From positions 1 through 64,000 of the forward strand of contig NZ_FMAH01000024.1 of the NCBI RefSeq assembly GCF_900094545.1: a DNA stretch of 64,000 nt. The letters run 5' to 3'. Source of the DNA: Martinezella miluonensis (lineage in GTDB: Bacteria > Pseudomonadota > Alphaproteobacteria > Rhizobiales > Rhizobiaceae). Shown in pieces: positions 17,454-25,788 of the stretch (the first letter of the stretch is position 1; each line of letters begins with the position of its first letter). The translations under genes and the position numbers were made by a program. The notes beneath the pieces were generated by a model. The model was not told where the DNA came from. It searched no databases and saw only the letters and a program-made list of their open reading frames with translations.

Positions 17454-18110
17454 TCATTTCTCCCCTGCAAGGAGAGGATCGGGTTTCAACTCGTGCAGGC
17501 GGTGAATGCCGGGCATTTCGATGAAACCGTTCAGGCTGCGGATGGCGCGCAGCCAGAGCCTGATTAAGGGATAGGGATCAAGTGAGAGGCCACCATCGGG
17601 CGCAAGGGCCACATAGGGGAAGCAGGCGATGTCCGCGATGGTTGCCTGGTTTGCCGCAAGGAAACGCATGCCGCGCTCGCCCCGTTCGAATAGGCCTGCT
17701 TCCAGCTCGCGCAACGCCGCGATCCCTTGAGCCTGCAAAGCCTTTATGTCTCCGGGGCGCAGGAGCATCTCGTGGAGCCGCGCACCGCCAAGATTCGCCG
17801 TCAGGCGATGCGAAAAGGAAAGCCATTGCTGCACGCGCGCCGTCTCCTGCGGCGAACCGTGGCCCAGCCATTCCGGCGCATTGTTGGCGGCGAGATAGGC
17901 AAGCATTGCCGACGACTCGGTAAGCACAAGATCGCCATCCTCGAGGATCGGGATGGATCCCGCCGGATTGAGCGCGAGAAGCTCCGGGCCCCGATGCTCC
18001 GCACCGGGATGGAAGTCGACCGACCGGATGTCGAGCTTAATGCCCAGGATTGCGGCCATGAGCCGTACCTTGTAGCAGCTCGGCGATAAAATATAATCGT
18101 AGAGCTTCAT
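17454..18110 (-). CDS. GST-like protein of split Rieske oxygenase system
   Basis: This 218-residue protein has an N-terminal thioredoxin-like GST domain (LSPSCYKVRLMAAILGI, then NPAGSIPILEDGDLVLTESSA near residues 48-68) and an all-helical C-terminal domain. Its ATG overlaps the stop of the oxygenase gene (ATGA). In the caffeine-degrading NdmCDE system a GST-like subunit (NdmE) bridges an oxygenase lacking its Rieske domain with a separate Rieske protein, probably structurally. The same gene neighbourhood here suggests a comparable scaffold role rather than glutathione transfer. Confidence 0.85.
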   Translation of the reverse strand: MKLYDYILSPSCYKVRLMAAILGIKLDIRSVDFHPGAEHRGPELLALNPAGSIPILEDGDLVLTESSAMLAYLAANNAPEWLGHGSPQETARVQQWLSFSHRLTANLGGARLHEMLLRPGDIKALQAQGIAALRELEAGLFERGERGMRFLAANQATIADIACFPYVALAPDGGLSLDPYPLIRLWLRAIRSLNGFIEMPGIHRLHELKPDPLLAGEK

Positions 18111-18952
18111 TGTGCGACCAATTGTGCGCCGTAGGTATAGTTATGTCGCTTGAGCCACCGCCTATAGGCGACCGATGTCAGGTCCGCCCTTGTCGGAATT
18201 TCCATGCCGGGATCAAGCGGAAGAAGGGTGGGTATCTGGTTTTCGAGGATCGAACGATCCTGCAGGAAGATCATCTGTTGAAAGTGGATGAGATCGGTCA
18301 TTGGCGTATCATCGTCGAAGAGAGCCATCCACGGCCAAACGTCGCAAAGGTCTTCCGCGAGAGGCTGCACGAACAGCGTAATGACGTCCCATTCACCCGG
18401 TCGCGGAGGGCACGTCTTATAAAGCACCGAACAGGTAGGTGCCGGCACACGGTACATATATTCGGTCGTAATGCCGCCAGTCGCCGACTTTGCGGCCTGC
18501 GGCTGGTAGAATTTCACTTGCGTTGCCCAGACTTCATCTTCGTTCTCGCGGATCTCGACCTTGTAATTTTCGACCTCCGTATGCGGTTCCGCACCGAGGA
18601 TGTCGGTGTGAACGAAGGGAAAATGAGCGATGTCGAGAAAATTCTCGACGGCACGGAGCGGCGAGCAGCGCACGCGGATCACGCCGACATCGACGAAACG
18701 GCGACCTGGCTGATCGGCCTCTGGAATGGCAAAAAGCTCCTTATCCGGGTTCCCGAGGGAAGACCAGACATGGCCATACCGGACGCGGACGGGGAGGGTT
18801 TGCCCATTGCCTGTCACCACCTGCGCATTTCCATTGTGATCGCGCGCGACCTCGATCGCTTCGCCCATTAGATAGGTGTTGCTCCCTTTTTCGCTGAGCT
18901 GGCTGAAGAGGCCGACTGGATACCATTCGTCGATCATTGCGCCGCCTGTCAT
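18107..18952 (-). CDS. Rieske-type oxygenase alpha subunit lacking Rieske ligands
   Basis: This 281-residue protein is the catalytic half of a ring-hydroxylating or demethylating oxygenase. The mononuclear iron site is clear in NFLDIAHFPFVHTD (D107, H110, H115), and QDRSILENQ near the C-terminus fits the third ligand helix. The N-terminus keeps Rieske-fold-like strands (MIDEWYPVGLFSQL, LPVRVRYGHVWSSLG) but has no CxH...CxxH cluster motif. The ATG at 18952 overlaps the TAA of the Rieske gene by one base, so the long upstream frame is not used. It must receive electrons from the partner encoded just upstream. This architecture matches NdmC. Confidence 0.88.
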   Translation of the reverse strand: MTGGAMIDEWYPVGLFSQLSEKGSNTYLMGEAIEVARDHNGNAQVVTGNGQTLPVRVRYGHVWSSLGNPDKELFAIPEADQPGRRFVDVGVIRVRCSPLRAVENFLDIAHFPFVHTDILGAEPHTEVENYKVEIRENEDEVWATQVKFYQPQAAKSATGGITTEYMYRVPAPTCSVLYKTCPPRPGEWDVITLFVQPLAEDLCDVWPWMALFDDDTPMTDLIHFQQMIFLQDRSILENQIPTLLPLDPGMEIPTRADLTSVAYRRWLKRHNYTYGAQLVAQ

Positions 18953-19593
18953 TATGCATTCTCCCTTTGGCGCTCTTCCGCCTGGCGACGGAGGGATTCG
19001 GCAATGCGGGAAGCCGTCAGGCGGTCTGCCGAGCCGCGGTCTGGTTCGATCATGAGATGAATGAGCGTACGCTTTTCCTGTGGTGCCAGCAGCAGCCTGA
19101 TCCATGGGAATTCAAGCACGCGGATGAGCCCGTTCGCGTCGGTCTTTGCTCTCGCCGCCCGCTCGACCGCCGTAACATCTGTTTCCGCAGTCAACGAGCG
19201 TAGCGGTATAAGCCTGTCAAATCGTGGGGGCTGCATCGCCGGTTGCCCAACTGCGACCCACAAAATACCGCCGGATTCTTCGACCTGCTGAACAGCGACA
19301 CGGATGGTTTCCGGAGGCGTCAGATCTGGATGAGCCGGAATGCGAATGCATCCGCCCGATGGAGAATAGCTCCATCCGTGATAGATGCAGGACAGCGCTT
19401 CGCCACGCACGAAGCCGTGCGACAGCCTCATTCCGCGATGCGGACAGCGATCTGATGATGCCGTCACGCCGCCCGACTGACTGCGCCATAGAGCAATCGG
19501 GCCGACCGATGTCCGGGCCGGTATGACGGTTCCTGGTGGTAGATCAGAAGAAAGGGCAACTGGCACCCATGATCCGGCCCCATCAGATGGCAT
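18952..19593 (-). CDS. Stand-alone Rieske [2Fe-2S] protein
   Basis: This 213-residue protein carries one Rieske centre: DRCPHRG (C50, H52) and SCIYHGWSY (C69, H72). About 110 residues follow with no oxygenase iron site and no flavin or plant-ferredoxin domain. It is therefore an isolated electron carrier, longer than a ferredoxin component (about 105 residues) and shorter than an alpha subunit (about 350-450). It is the first gene of the operon, translationally coupled to the ligand-less oxygenase, and probably supplies its electrons. The reductase that feeds it is not encoded in the operon. Confidence 0.87.
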   Translation of the reverse strand: MPSDGAGSWVPVALSSDLPPGTVIPARTSVGPIALWRSQSGGVTASSDRCPHRGMRLSHGFVRGEALSCIYHGWSYSPSGGCIRIPAHPDLTPPETIRVAVQQVEESGGILWVAVGQPAMQPPRFDRLIPLRSLTAETDVTAVERAARAKTDANGLIRVLEFPWIRLLLAPQEKRTLIHLMIEPDRGSADRLTASRIAESLRRQAEERQRENA

Positions 19594-19615
19594 AGCCTTG
19601 ACTCTCTTAATTTTA

Positions 19616-19636
19616 CCAATGACTTGGCGTCATTGG
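19616..19636. promoter_or_regulatory. Putative operator upstream of the Rieske operon
   Basis: A perfect inverted repeat, CCAATGAC-TTGGC-GTCATTGG, lies 23-43 bases upstream of the first start codon of the operon. Such a placement suits a repressor site. No regulator gene is adjacent, so the cognate protein would be encoded elsewhere. The nearest candidate regulator in the window, GntR at 21807, is about 2 kb away. Confidence 0.5.
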
Positions 19637-19731
19637 ACATGAGCAGGTGCTGATCCCTGCATCCCCTCAGCTTTTAGAGGTTTGCATAAATAATTCGCAT
19701 TGGCAACATTGATGAAATAAAAGGCAATATA

Positions 19732-20016
19732 TCAGAGATTTCTAAGATGCGATGATTCCGGACCATCCATGATCCTGCGCTGAATCTCTTCGACCCAGAC
19801 ATCAATCGGACCGAGCGAGCAGGCCATTTCCAACATGTCGATCAGTTCCATGGGGCCTGTTACTTCAAGCTCGATCCGGTCGGTATCAGAATAGAAGAAG
19901 GTCTGGGAGAGTCCGAGCTTGTTAGCATGGCGCCGAATCCACGGAACGAATGAGGCCGAGTTGACATTGCCCAGGATTGTCATGCGTTCTCGAAACTCGC
20001 CCTGCTGCAACTGCAT
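19732..20016 (-). CDS. Acylphosphatase-like small protein, active site lost
   Basis: This 94-residue protein follows the acylphosphatase pattern along its length: ILGNVNSASFVPWIRRHANKLGL corresponds to the VQGVGFR helix region, and LEVTGP, then LGPIDVWVEEI, to the later strands. The catalytic arginine (GVGFR) reads SASFV and the catalytic asparagine position reads serine, so hydrolase activity is unlikely. A later start at 19983 is possible. It could be a binding or regulatory relative, or a decaying gene. It is separated from the Rieske operon by 138 bases and from any gene upstream by 1 kb. Confidence 0.55.
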   Translation of the reverse strand: MQLQQGEFRERMTILGNVNSASFVPWIRRHANKLGLSQTFFYSDTDRIELEVTGPMELIDMLEMACSLGPIDVWVEEIQRRIMDGPESSHLRNL

Positions 20017-21011
20017 CTGTAAATGCCTCTTGTTTCAAATCGGGGTGAAAGAATAGCTGTATGGCGAGTTTGCGAAAGAGCCTGAGCCAATTAAACATAT
20101 CATTCGTCAATGTTGCCTGGGAATTGCCTCAAGATTCAAGTTGCATCATTGGCTTGGGTTTAGAGGTATATTCCATACCAACGCTTCAGCCTTGACCCCC
20201 TCCTTGGATTTGCTCAACGCGAGTCGGCAGGTCGAACTTGCTTTTCCCGGCAATCCCGATTGTTCATTCCATCGTCATCTTTCACTGAGCGATGCCCACA
20301 GAGCATTCCGGTTCGAGTGGTTTGTTCCAACCCTGACGTGTTGATTCCGCCAGGAAATGGTCCTCCGATGATGGATGCTGATAGCTTCGAAATAGACATG
20401 AGAATGTGTCAGTCGCTGAGGTACGGAAGTTGGCGAAGTTTTGGCCCTTTCGATAGCAACGGTGAGGTGGTCACCATCTCGATATGTAGAGGAAATCTCA
20501 TTCCGTCGACACGCCAAGGTGACGTGTCGATCCTGCATCGCGCGAAAATGATCAAACCGTTGTCAGCATTCTTAAAGCGACGCCACCGGCCGGCATCGTC
20601 GGAGAGGATCGCCATGCGATGGCAGAGACACGAAGATCTGACGATCTGGCTTTAGCATGGTCGGAGGCGTGGGGAAGAGGTGACGCGTGGCGTGAAGCAC
20701 TCGCGAAGGGTTTAGAGATGATGCTGAAAAAGTTCGCCGCGGTCGTGCACGGTGCCCTCTTGGGCGGCTTCGGTCGGATAAAGGAGACTCCGAAAAAATT
20801 CGGGTTCTACTGAAAGGATTTTAAGCGAAAATAGGCCCCATAATAGTCTAACAGGCCACACAGTCTGAGTGAAATCAGATGCCTGTCCAATTTCCCGCAC
20901 ATGCCGGCGGTTCAAATCCCATCAAGACCAACATTTGCGGCCCACCGGAAATTTCGTGGGGCAATAACATGGCGGGTCTGAAGTTAAGCCCGTTTTTAAC
21001 GAGCCATGCTC
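20017..21011. other. Gene-poor interval of about 1 kb
   Basis: No convincing gene was found. The longest plausible frame runs from an ATG at 20368 to 20655 on the plus strand (about 95 residues). It has no recognisable domain and only a distant AGGA upstream. A small hairpin, CCCAC-N10-GTGGG, lies at 20941-20960 without a T-run. The interval may be decayed coding sequence. Confidence 0.5.
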
Positions 21012-21806
21012 TCAGATATCGGTACTGCATCCTTCGATGCGAGCTAGGACCCGATCCAATGCCGACACCAGCGTGGCGCGCCCACCCTTCGTCTCAAAAT
21101 CCGACAGGACCTGCGCATTCAGCCCGCCCTTCGTTGCGAATTCTTCGCTGAGCGTATGAAACGAATGGACGTGTCCTTCATTGGCCCGCCGTGCGAGGCT
21201 TTCAAACAGCGGCGCAATATAAGCTTGCCCCTTTGATCGATCGAGCCCGTTGTTTTCCAGCCAGTCGGTCGTGAACTCCATGACCCCGAAGAAGGTCGAC
21301 ATCATGGCGCTGGCAGCAGCAAGAAGATCATATTCCTTTCGGGATTCGCATTGAACAGCCGTGCCAAGCGCATCGAAGAGGGCAGCTATTTCAGGATTGG
21401 GAGGGTAGATGGCGGTCACGCCCCGGCGATCTGCGACGAAAGGCAAGGGGATTGCCTGCACGAGGTCTATCTCGGCCCGGATCCAGTCGAGCAAGTTTTG
21501 GCGCTCCATCGTTGCGACGACGCTGACGACGCTCTGTTCATTCCTGAAACGAAGCCCGCGTATGACCTCTTCGGCGATCTGCGGACGTATGGCCAGGACC
21601 GCAATGTCGCTGCGATCGACCACCGTCTGGTTGTCCGCCGCCACAGTTACCCTGTCGAATTTGGCGGCAAGTCTTGCTGCGATGTCCGCGTTGCGAGGCG
21701 AGACATAAACCTCAGATATATGCGCTGGTTCGGCAAGGAGGCCTTGCACCATGGCTTCGGTGATCGCACCGGTTCCGACAAAGCCGATAGTCTTCATATC
21801 TGCCAT
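21012..21806 (-). CDS. ProC-like pyrroline-carboxylate reductase family protein
   Basis: This 264-residue protein has an N-terminal Rossmann domain, KTIGFVGTGAITEAM, with the GxGxxx nucleotide motif. Mid-region segments VVDRSDIAVLAIRPQ and VQAIPLPFVADRRGVTAIYPP and a C-terminal helical dimerisation domain also follow the ProC pattern. ProC reduces 1-pyrroline-5-carboxylate to proline. Relatives reduce pyrroline-2-carboxylate or other cyclic imines. It directly abuts the GntR gene upstream and sits across from an amino-acid importer and proline-racemase-family gene, so a cyclic imine from a hydroxyproline-like substrate is a reasonable guess. Confidence 0.85.
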   Translation of the reverse strand: MADMKTIGFVGTGAITEAMVQGLLAEPAHISEVYVSPRNADIAARLAAKFDRVTVAADNQTVVDRSDIAVLAIRPQIAEEVIRGLRFRNEQSVVSVVATMERQNLLDWIRAEIDLVQAIPLPFVADRRGVTAIYPPNPEIAALFDALGTAVQCESRKEYDLLAAASAMMSTFFGVMEFTTDWLENNGLDRSKGQAYIAPLFESLARRANEGHVHSFHTLSEEFATKGGLNAQVLSDFETKGGRATLVSALDRVLARIEGCSTDI

Positions 21807-22526
21807 CTACTCTGCGGCTCGTGCGGGTCCGAGCGGGACATCGGTTGTATAGTTCTCGCGCATGAAATTGATGAAGTTATCCTGGAACTGGCGCGTGTGA
21901 GCATGGGCGAGCTCATCTGCCAAGTCGACATTCTTATCCCGAATTGCCTCCAGCATCAGGCTATGCTCGTCCGTGAGGAGATATCCCTCGTGGGTGCGTT
22001 CCAGATATTCGAAATGCAGGTGCAGCATGCGCTGGCCCTGCGACAGGAGCTTCTCATAGAAAGATGCGAGATAGTGGTTCTTTCCGGCATAGGCGATCGC
22101 CATGTGGAATTCCTTGTTCGCCTCCGACATCGCCAGATGATTTCCGACTTTCACGGCGGTCGCGAATGCCTTTTCCCGTTTGGCAATTAATTTGAGGTCG
22201 GTATCGGTTCGAAGCGCTGCCGCCAGGCGAGTGTTCATCCGCTGCGCGATGTCGAGCGCCTCCACATACTTCGGAAAGCTTCCCACTTCGATGGGTGCGA
22301 CGATCGTGCTGCGGTTGGACAATGTGACGACGAGTTCGTCCGCGCCCAGGCGGATCAAGGCTTCGCGCACCGGCGATCGCGACATGTCGAAGCGCTCGGC
22401 CAGGGTTGTTTCATCGAGAAGCTGCCCCGGCGGCAGAGTGAGAGCCAGGATCTCGTTCCGCAGCGTTTCATAGACGCTTTTCCAGCCGGTTCCCCGGACC
22501 CGTTTCACTTCAGTCTCGTCAGACAC
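21807..22526 (-). CDS. GntR-family regulator (FadR/FCD subfamily)
   Basis: This 239-residue regulator has an N-terminal winged helix (LALTPPGQ to LIRLGADELV region, with LAERFDMSRSPVREALIRLG) and a helical FCD effector domain with conserved histidines (FHMAIAYAGKNHY). It is divergent from the importer operon starting at 22725 and co-directional with the ProC-like gene that follows its stop without a gap. It probably controls both directions in response to the imported amino acid. Confidence 0.92.
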   Translation of the reverse strand: MSDETEVKRVRGTGWKSVYETLRNEILALTLPPGQLLDETTLAERFDMSRSPVREALIRLGADELVVTLSNRSTIVAPIEVGSFPKYVEALDIAQRMNTRLAAALRTDTDLKLIAKREKAFATAVKVGNHLAMSEANKEFHMAIAYAGKNHYLASFYEKLLSQGQRMLHLHFEYLERTHEGYLLTDEHSLMLEAIRDKNVDLADELAHAHTRQFQDNFINFMRENYTTDVPLGPARAAE

Positions 22527-22597
22527 TTAAGTCCCTTTCATTCGCACATATGACATTGGGCCAGAAAAACAGTGCATCGGCAATGTAATTTTTTCGC

Positions 22598-22643
22598 TTG
22601 ACTTTGTCGACACGCTGTTGACATAAATTTGCTAGTCGACACG
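22598..22643. promoter_or_regulatory. Promoter and putative GntR sites for importer operon
   Basis: A TTGACT -35-like element at 22598 is followed by two direct copies of GTCGACACG, at 22606-22614 and 22635-22643, 29 bases apart. The first copy lies within the palindrome TGTCGACA. Repeats at the promoter between a GntR gene and a divergent operon are likely binding sites for that regulator. Confidence 0.5.
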
Positions 22644-22724
22644 TAGCCGACAGAAAAATCGAAAAGAAACGGCCAAAGCCGACGAGTGGAACCGCGCTTC
22701 GCGCACAGCAAAAGAGGAATGCCG

Positions 22725-23558
22725 ATGCTTTCGAAGTTGATCACGTCCGCCTTGCGGGCGTTGCCTGCGCTCGCCCTTATGGCAAGCGTTTCCGCAACCA
22801 GCACCTATGCCCAGACCGCTGATGGCTATTGGCAAGGCGTGCAGAAGGCCGGTGTACTGAGATGCGGCGCGGCGGTCGCTCCGCCCTACGTTATGCGCGA
22901 CCCGGCAACCGGCGAATACTCGGGTTTCTTTGCCGATCTCTGCAAGGAGTTCGCCGACGTTCTCAAGGTGAAGCCGCAATTCGTCGACACGACCTGGGAC
23001 AATATCGTTGCCGGTCTTCAAGCCGGAAAATGGGATGTGTCACTGGCGCTGAACCGGACGGCGGCCCGCGCCATGGCGGTCCAATTCTCGATCCCGGCGA
23101 TGGAGTATCAGATCTCGCTCGCCTACAATAAGAACAATCCGAAGATCCCGGCGACTGCAGTCTCCGTCTCCGACATCGATAAGGCTGGCGTCACGATCGC
23201 AGTCATGTCCGGCACGGCTCAGGACAAGGCGATCTCTGCAGCCGTGAAGAGCGCAACCATCATGCGCCTTCCGGGCAATGACGAGACGCGGCTGGCCCTT
23301 ACCTCGAAGCGAGCCGACATTCTGGTCGACGCATCCGATACCAACCAGCTTCTCACCCAGGCAAATCCCGATTGGGCGGTGGCCCTGAACCCGAAGCCTG
23401 CGCTTGCCAAGCAAGGCGTCTCCTTCGGACTGCCGCACAACATGTCGGCCTCGGATGTCGAAGTCGCTAACATCTTTCTCGAGGAGAAGGTTGCCACCGG
23501 TCATGTCGAAGAACTTATCCGCAAGGCCGTCGGCGAAGTTCTCAAGGGAGCAAAATAA
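22725..23558 (+). CDS. Polar amino-acid ABC importer binding protein
   Basis: This 277-residue family-3 solute-binding protein has a Sec signal peptide (about residues 1-26, ending STYAQ). The mature part contains VLRCGAAVAPPYV and GFFADLCKEFA, typical of the family. The ATG at 22725 is favoured because AGAGGA lies seven bases upstream. Another ATG two codons earlier is too close to it. It is followed by a strong stem-loop and then by its ATPase gene. The likely ligand is an amino or imino acid. Confidence 0.9.
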   Translation: MLSKLITSALRALPALALMASVSATSTYAQTADGYWQGVQKAGVLRCGAAVAPPYVMRDPATGEYSGFFADLCKEFADVLKVKPQFVDTTWDNIVAGLQAGKWDVSLALNRTAARAMAVQFSIPAMEYQISLAYNKNNPKIPATAVSVSDIDKAGVTIAVMSGTAQDKAISAAVKSATIMRLPGNDETRLALTSKRADILVDASDTNQLLTQANPDWAVALNPKPALAKQGVSFGLPHNMSASDVEVANIFLEEKVATGHVEELIRKAVGEVLKGAK

Positions 23559-23568
23559 GTCCCGCCCG

Positions 23569-23592
23569 GCGTCGGCGCTTTTCCGCCGACGC
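23569..23592 (+). other. Intercistronic stem-loop after binding-protein gene
   Basis: GCGTCGGCG and CGCCGACGC form a perfect nine-pair stem around CTTTTC. It lies ten bases past the binding-protein stop and 34 bases before the ATPase start. It lacks a long T-run after the stem, so it more likely protects the upstream message or partly attenuates transcription than ends it. Confidence 0.65.
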
Positions 23593-23626
23593 ACTCTCTC
23601 GCTGTTCAGACAAACCGAGATCGGCC

Positions 23627-24424
23627 ATGACCATGTCCTTCAGCCTTCCCCTCGTCAAAATGCAGGCGCTCCACAAGAGCTATGGCAATGGAGCCATCCA
23701 GGTGCTGAAAGGCATCGACATCGAAATGAAGCCCGGCGAACGCGTCGTGGTCATCGGCCCGAGCGGCGGTGGCAAGAGCACGCTGCTCAGGGTGATGATG
23801 GGTCTCGAGCAGGTTGACAGCGGGTCGATCAGCTTTGATGGGAAAGCCTATATTTCGTCCGAAAGCCTCGGCAAAAAAACCCTCATCGATACGGAAGTCC
23901 GCCGGTCGATCGGCATGGTCTTTCAGCACTACACGCTCTTTCCGCATCTGAATGTGATGCAAAACCTCGTTCTTGCGCCATGCAAGGTGCGTGGGGAAGC
24001 CAAGGCGCATGCGGTGAACCGCGCCCAGGCTCTCCTCGAGCGGTTTGGTTTGGGAGCAAAGGCCAAAGCCTATCCGGCCCAGCTCTCCGGCGGTCAGAAG
24101 CAGCGCGTCGCCATCGCCCGCGCCTTGATGCTGGACCCCAAGCTGATGCTTTTCGACGAGGTCACGTCGGCACTGGATCCCGAGCTTGTCAGCGAGGTCG
24201 AGCAGGTGATCCTTCAGCTGGCATCACAGAACATGCCGATGATGATCGTGACGCACGACATGTGGTTTGCGAAGAATATTGCCTCGCGCGTGATTTTCTG
24301 TGCGGGTGGCGTCGTCGTCGAGGACGGTCCTCCCGAGCAGGTGCTCGGCTCCCCCAGGGAAGAACGCACCAAGGAATTCATCGATCGCGTCTTCCACATC
24401 AAGCAGCAGGGGGCGGTTGCGTGA
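23627..24424 (+). CDS. Polar amino-acid ABC importer ATPase
   Basis: This 265-residue ATPase of the GlnQ/HisP type has Walker A GPSGGGKST near residue 47, signature LSGGQKQRV, Walker B LMLFDEVTSALD and MIVTHDMWFA with the switch histidine. It energises the two permeases encoded next. Its TGA overlaps the GTG start of the first permease. Confidence 0.94.
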   Translation: MTMSFSLPLVKMQALHKSYGNGAIQVLKGIDIEMKPGERVVVIGPSGGGKSTLLRVMMGLEQVDSGSISFDGKAYISSESLGKKTLIDTEVRRSIGMVFQHYTLFPHLNVMQNLVLAPCKVRGEAKAHAVNRAQALLERFGLGAKAKAYPAQLSGGQKQRVAIARALMLDPKLMLFDEVTSALDPELVSEVEQVILQLASQNMPMMIVTHDMWFAKNIASRVIFCAGGVVVEDGPPEQVLGSPREERTKEFIDRVFHIKQQGAVA

Positions 24425-25083
24425 ATTACACGTTCGACTTCAACGCTGTATCGATCGCGCCGCTGCTGCAGGGGTTGTGGGTTTCTCTGGAGCTGACGGC
24501 GGCGGCTAATGTCATCGGCATCGTTATGGGCTTTGGCCTGGCTCTTCTGATCATGAGTCCGTACAGGCCAGTTCGCTTGCCGTTTATGCTGTTTGTCGAA
24601 TTTTTTCGCTGCACGCCGGCCATCGTTCAGATCGTCTGGATATTCTACTGCGTTCCGATGATCTTCGATGTCTTCCTGGACCCGATCACCATGGGTGTGC
24701 TGGCGCTCGGGCTGAACCTCATGGCCTTCAACGCCGAGGCCTATCGAGCAGCGATCCAGGCGGTTCCGCGCGAGCAGCTCGATGCTGGCATCGCGCTCGG
24801 CCTGTCGCCGTTGCAACGCGTACTCTACATCGTCTTTCCAACTGCATTCCGTGCCTCGATCCCCGTCCTGCTAACGAACGGCATCGTTATCTTCCAGCAG
24901 AGTGCGCTGGTAGCGATCGTCGCAATCCAGGACCTCATGTACCAGGGAAAGACGCTCGCGACCGAAACGTACCGACCGATCGAGACATTCACGGTCGTGG
25001 CGCTGATCTATTTCGCCGTATCCTTTCCGATCACGCAGATCGTCGGCTTCCTTGAACGCCGCCGGCAGCTTCTCGTCAGCTAG
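24421..25083 (+). CDS. Polar amino-acid ABC importer permease 1
   Basis: This 220-residue HisM/GlnP-type inner-membrane protein has the EAA-like loop EQLDAGIALGLSPLQRVLYIVFP. The GTG at 24421 is chosen because it overlaps the ATPase stop (GTGA), the normal length is restored and no nearer ATG exists. The much longer in-frame extension upstream would run through the ATPase gene. Confidence 0.92.
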   Translation: MNYTFDFNAVSIAPLLQGLWVSLELTAAANVIGIVMGFGLALLIMSPYRPVRLPFMLFVEFFRCTPAIVQIVWIFYCVPMIFDVFLDPITMGVLALGLNLMAFNAEAYRAAIQAVPREQLDAGIALGLSPLQRVLYIVFPTAFRASIPVLLTNGIVIFQQSALVAIVAIQDLMYQGKTLATETYRPIETFTVVALIYFAVSFPITQIVGFLERRRQLLVS

Positions 25084-25092
25084 GAGGCCACG

Positions 25093-25758
25093 ATGGCCCT
25101 CGATTTCTCGATCCTTCTCCGTTTCGAGCATGCGCTTTTGCTCGGTCTCTGGATGACCGTCAAATTGACTGTCATGTGCGTCCTGCTCGGATGCTCTCTC
25201 GGCTTTATGGTGGGTCTTGCCAGAACCTCCCGCAATGTCGCGATGCGGGCCATCTCCGGCGTCTATGTCGAATTCTTTCGCGGAACGCCGGTGCTCATCC
25301 AGCTCTTCTGGATCTTTTTCTGCCTGCCTCTGCTGCTCGGTGTCGAGCTGTCGAACCTCGCATCAGGCGTTATTGCCCTGACCCTTTATATGGGGGCGAT
25401 CACCAGCGAAACGTTCCGGGCGAGCCTGAAGTCGATTGGATCGGAGCAACTGGATGCCTGCGTTGCGCTCGGGCTTCCGCGAAGCGTTCAGATTGTCAAT
25501 GTCGTGCTTCCGCAGGCCGTGCTGCGCGCGATCCCGACATTGCTGTCGAACTGCGTTAGCCTGTTCAAGGAAAGCGCCCTGGTTTCGGCCGTCGGCATGG
25601 CCGATCTGATGTTCGTTGGTCAGAACATCTCGAACAATACCGCGCGTCCCGTTGAGGTGCTGACCGTCGTCGCGCTGATCTATTTCGTCATCGCATTTCC
25701 GCTGACGCGAGCCGTCTCGCTCGTCGAGGTGCGCATACTCAAGAAACTCGCCATCTAA
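25093..25758 (+). CDS. Polar amino-acid ABC importer permease 2
   Basis: This 221-residue protein is homologous to the preceding permease, with conserved VYVEFFRGTPVLIQLFWIFF near residue 52 and EQLDACVALGLPRSVQIVNVVLP near residue 117. The two permeases should form a heterodimer in the inner membrane. A GGAGG ribosome-binding site precedes the ATG, nine bases after the previous stop. Confidence 0.93.
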   Translation: MALDFSILLRFEHALLLGLWMTVKLTVMCVLLGCSLGFMVGLARTSRNVAMRAISGVYVEFFRGTPVLIQLFWIFFCLPLLLGVELSNLASGVIALTLYMGAITSETFRASLKSIGSEQLDACVALGLPRSVQIVNVVLPQAVLRAIPTLLSNCVSLFKESALVSAVGMADLMFVGQNISNNTARPVEVLTVVALIYFVIAFPLTRAVSLVEVRILKKLAI

Positions 25759-25788
25759 ACGCAATTGCCTCACATACAGGAGACTTCC

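Noticed and set aside
18953..19105. N-terminal extension of the oxygenase into the Rieske gene
   Set aside because: The extra 51 residues are low-complexity Arg/Pro/Gly sequence from the antiphase of the Rieske gene, and the TAATG overlap gives a better start.
20905..20935. GGTTCAAATCCC looks like a tRNA T-arm
   Set aside because: The flanking bases do not form a T-stem, and no acceptor, D or anticodon arms are present upstream. A similar string near 11310 (18 of 20 bases) is within chance expectation for a window of this size.
23980..24420. Long in-frame N-terminal extension of the amino-acid permease
   Set aside because: It lies entirely inside the ATPase gene in another frame. The GTG at 24421 overlapping the ATPase stop gives the normal permease length.
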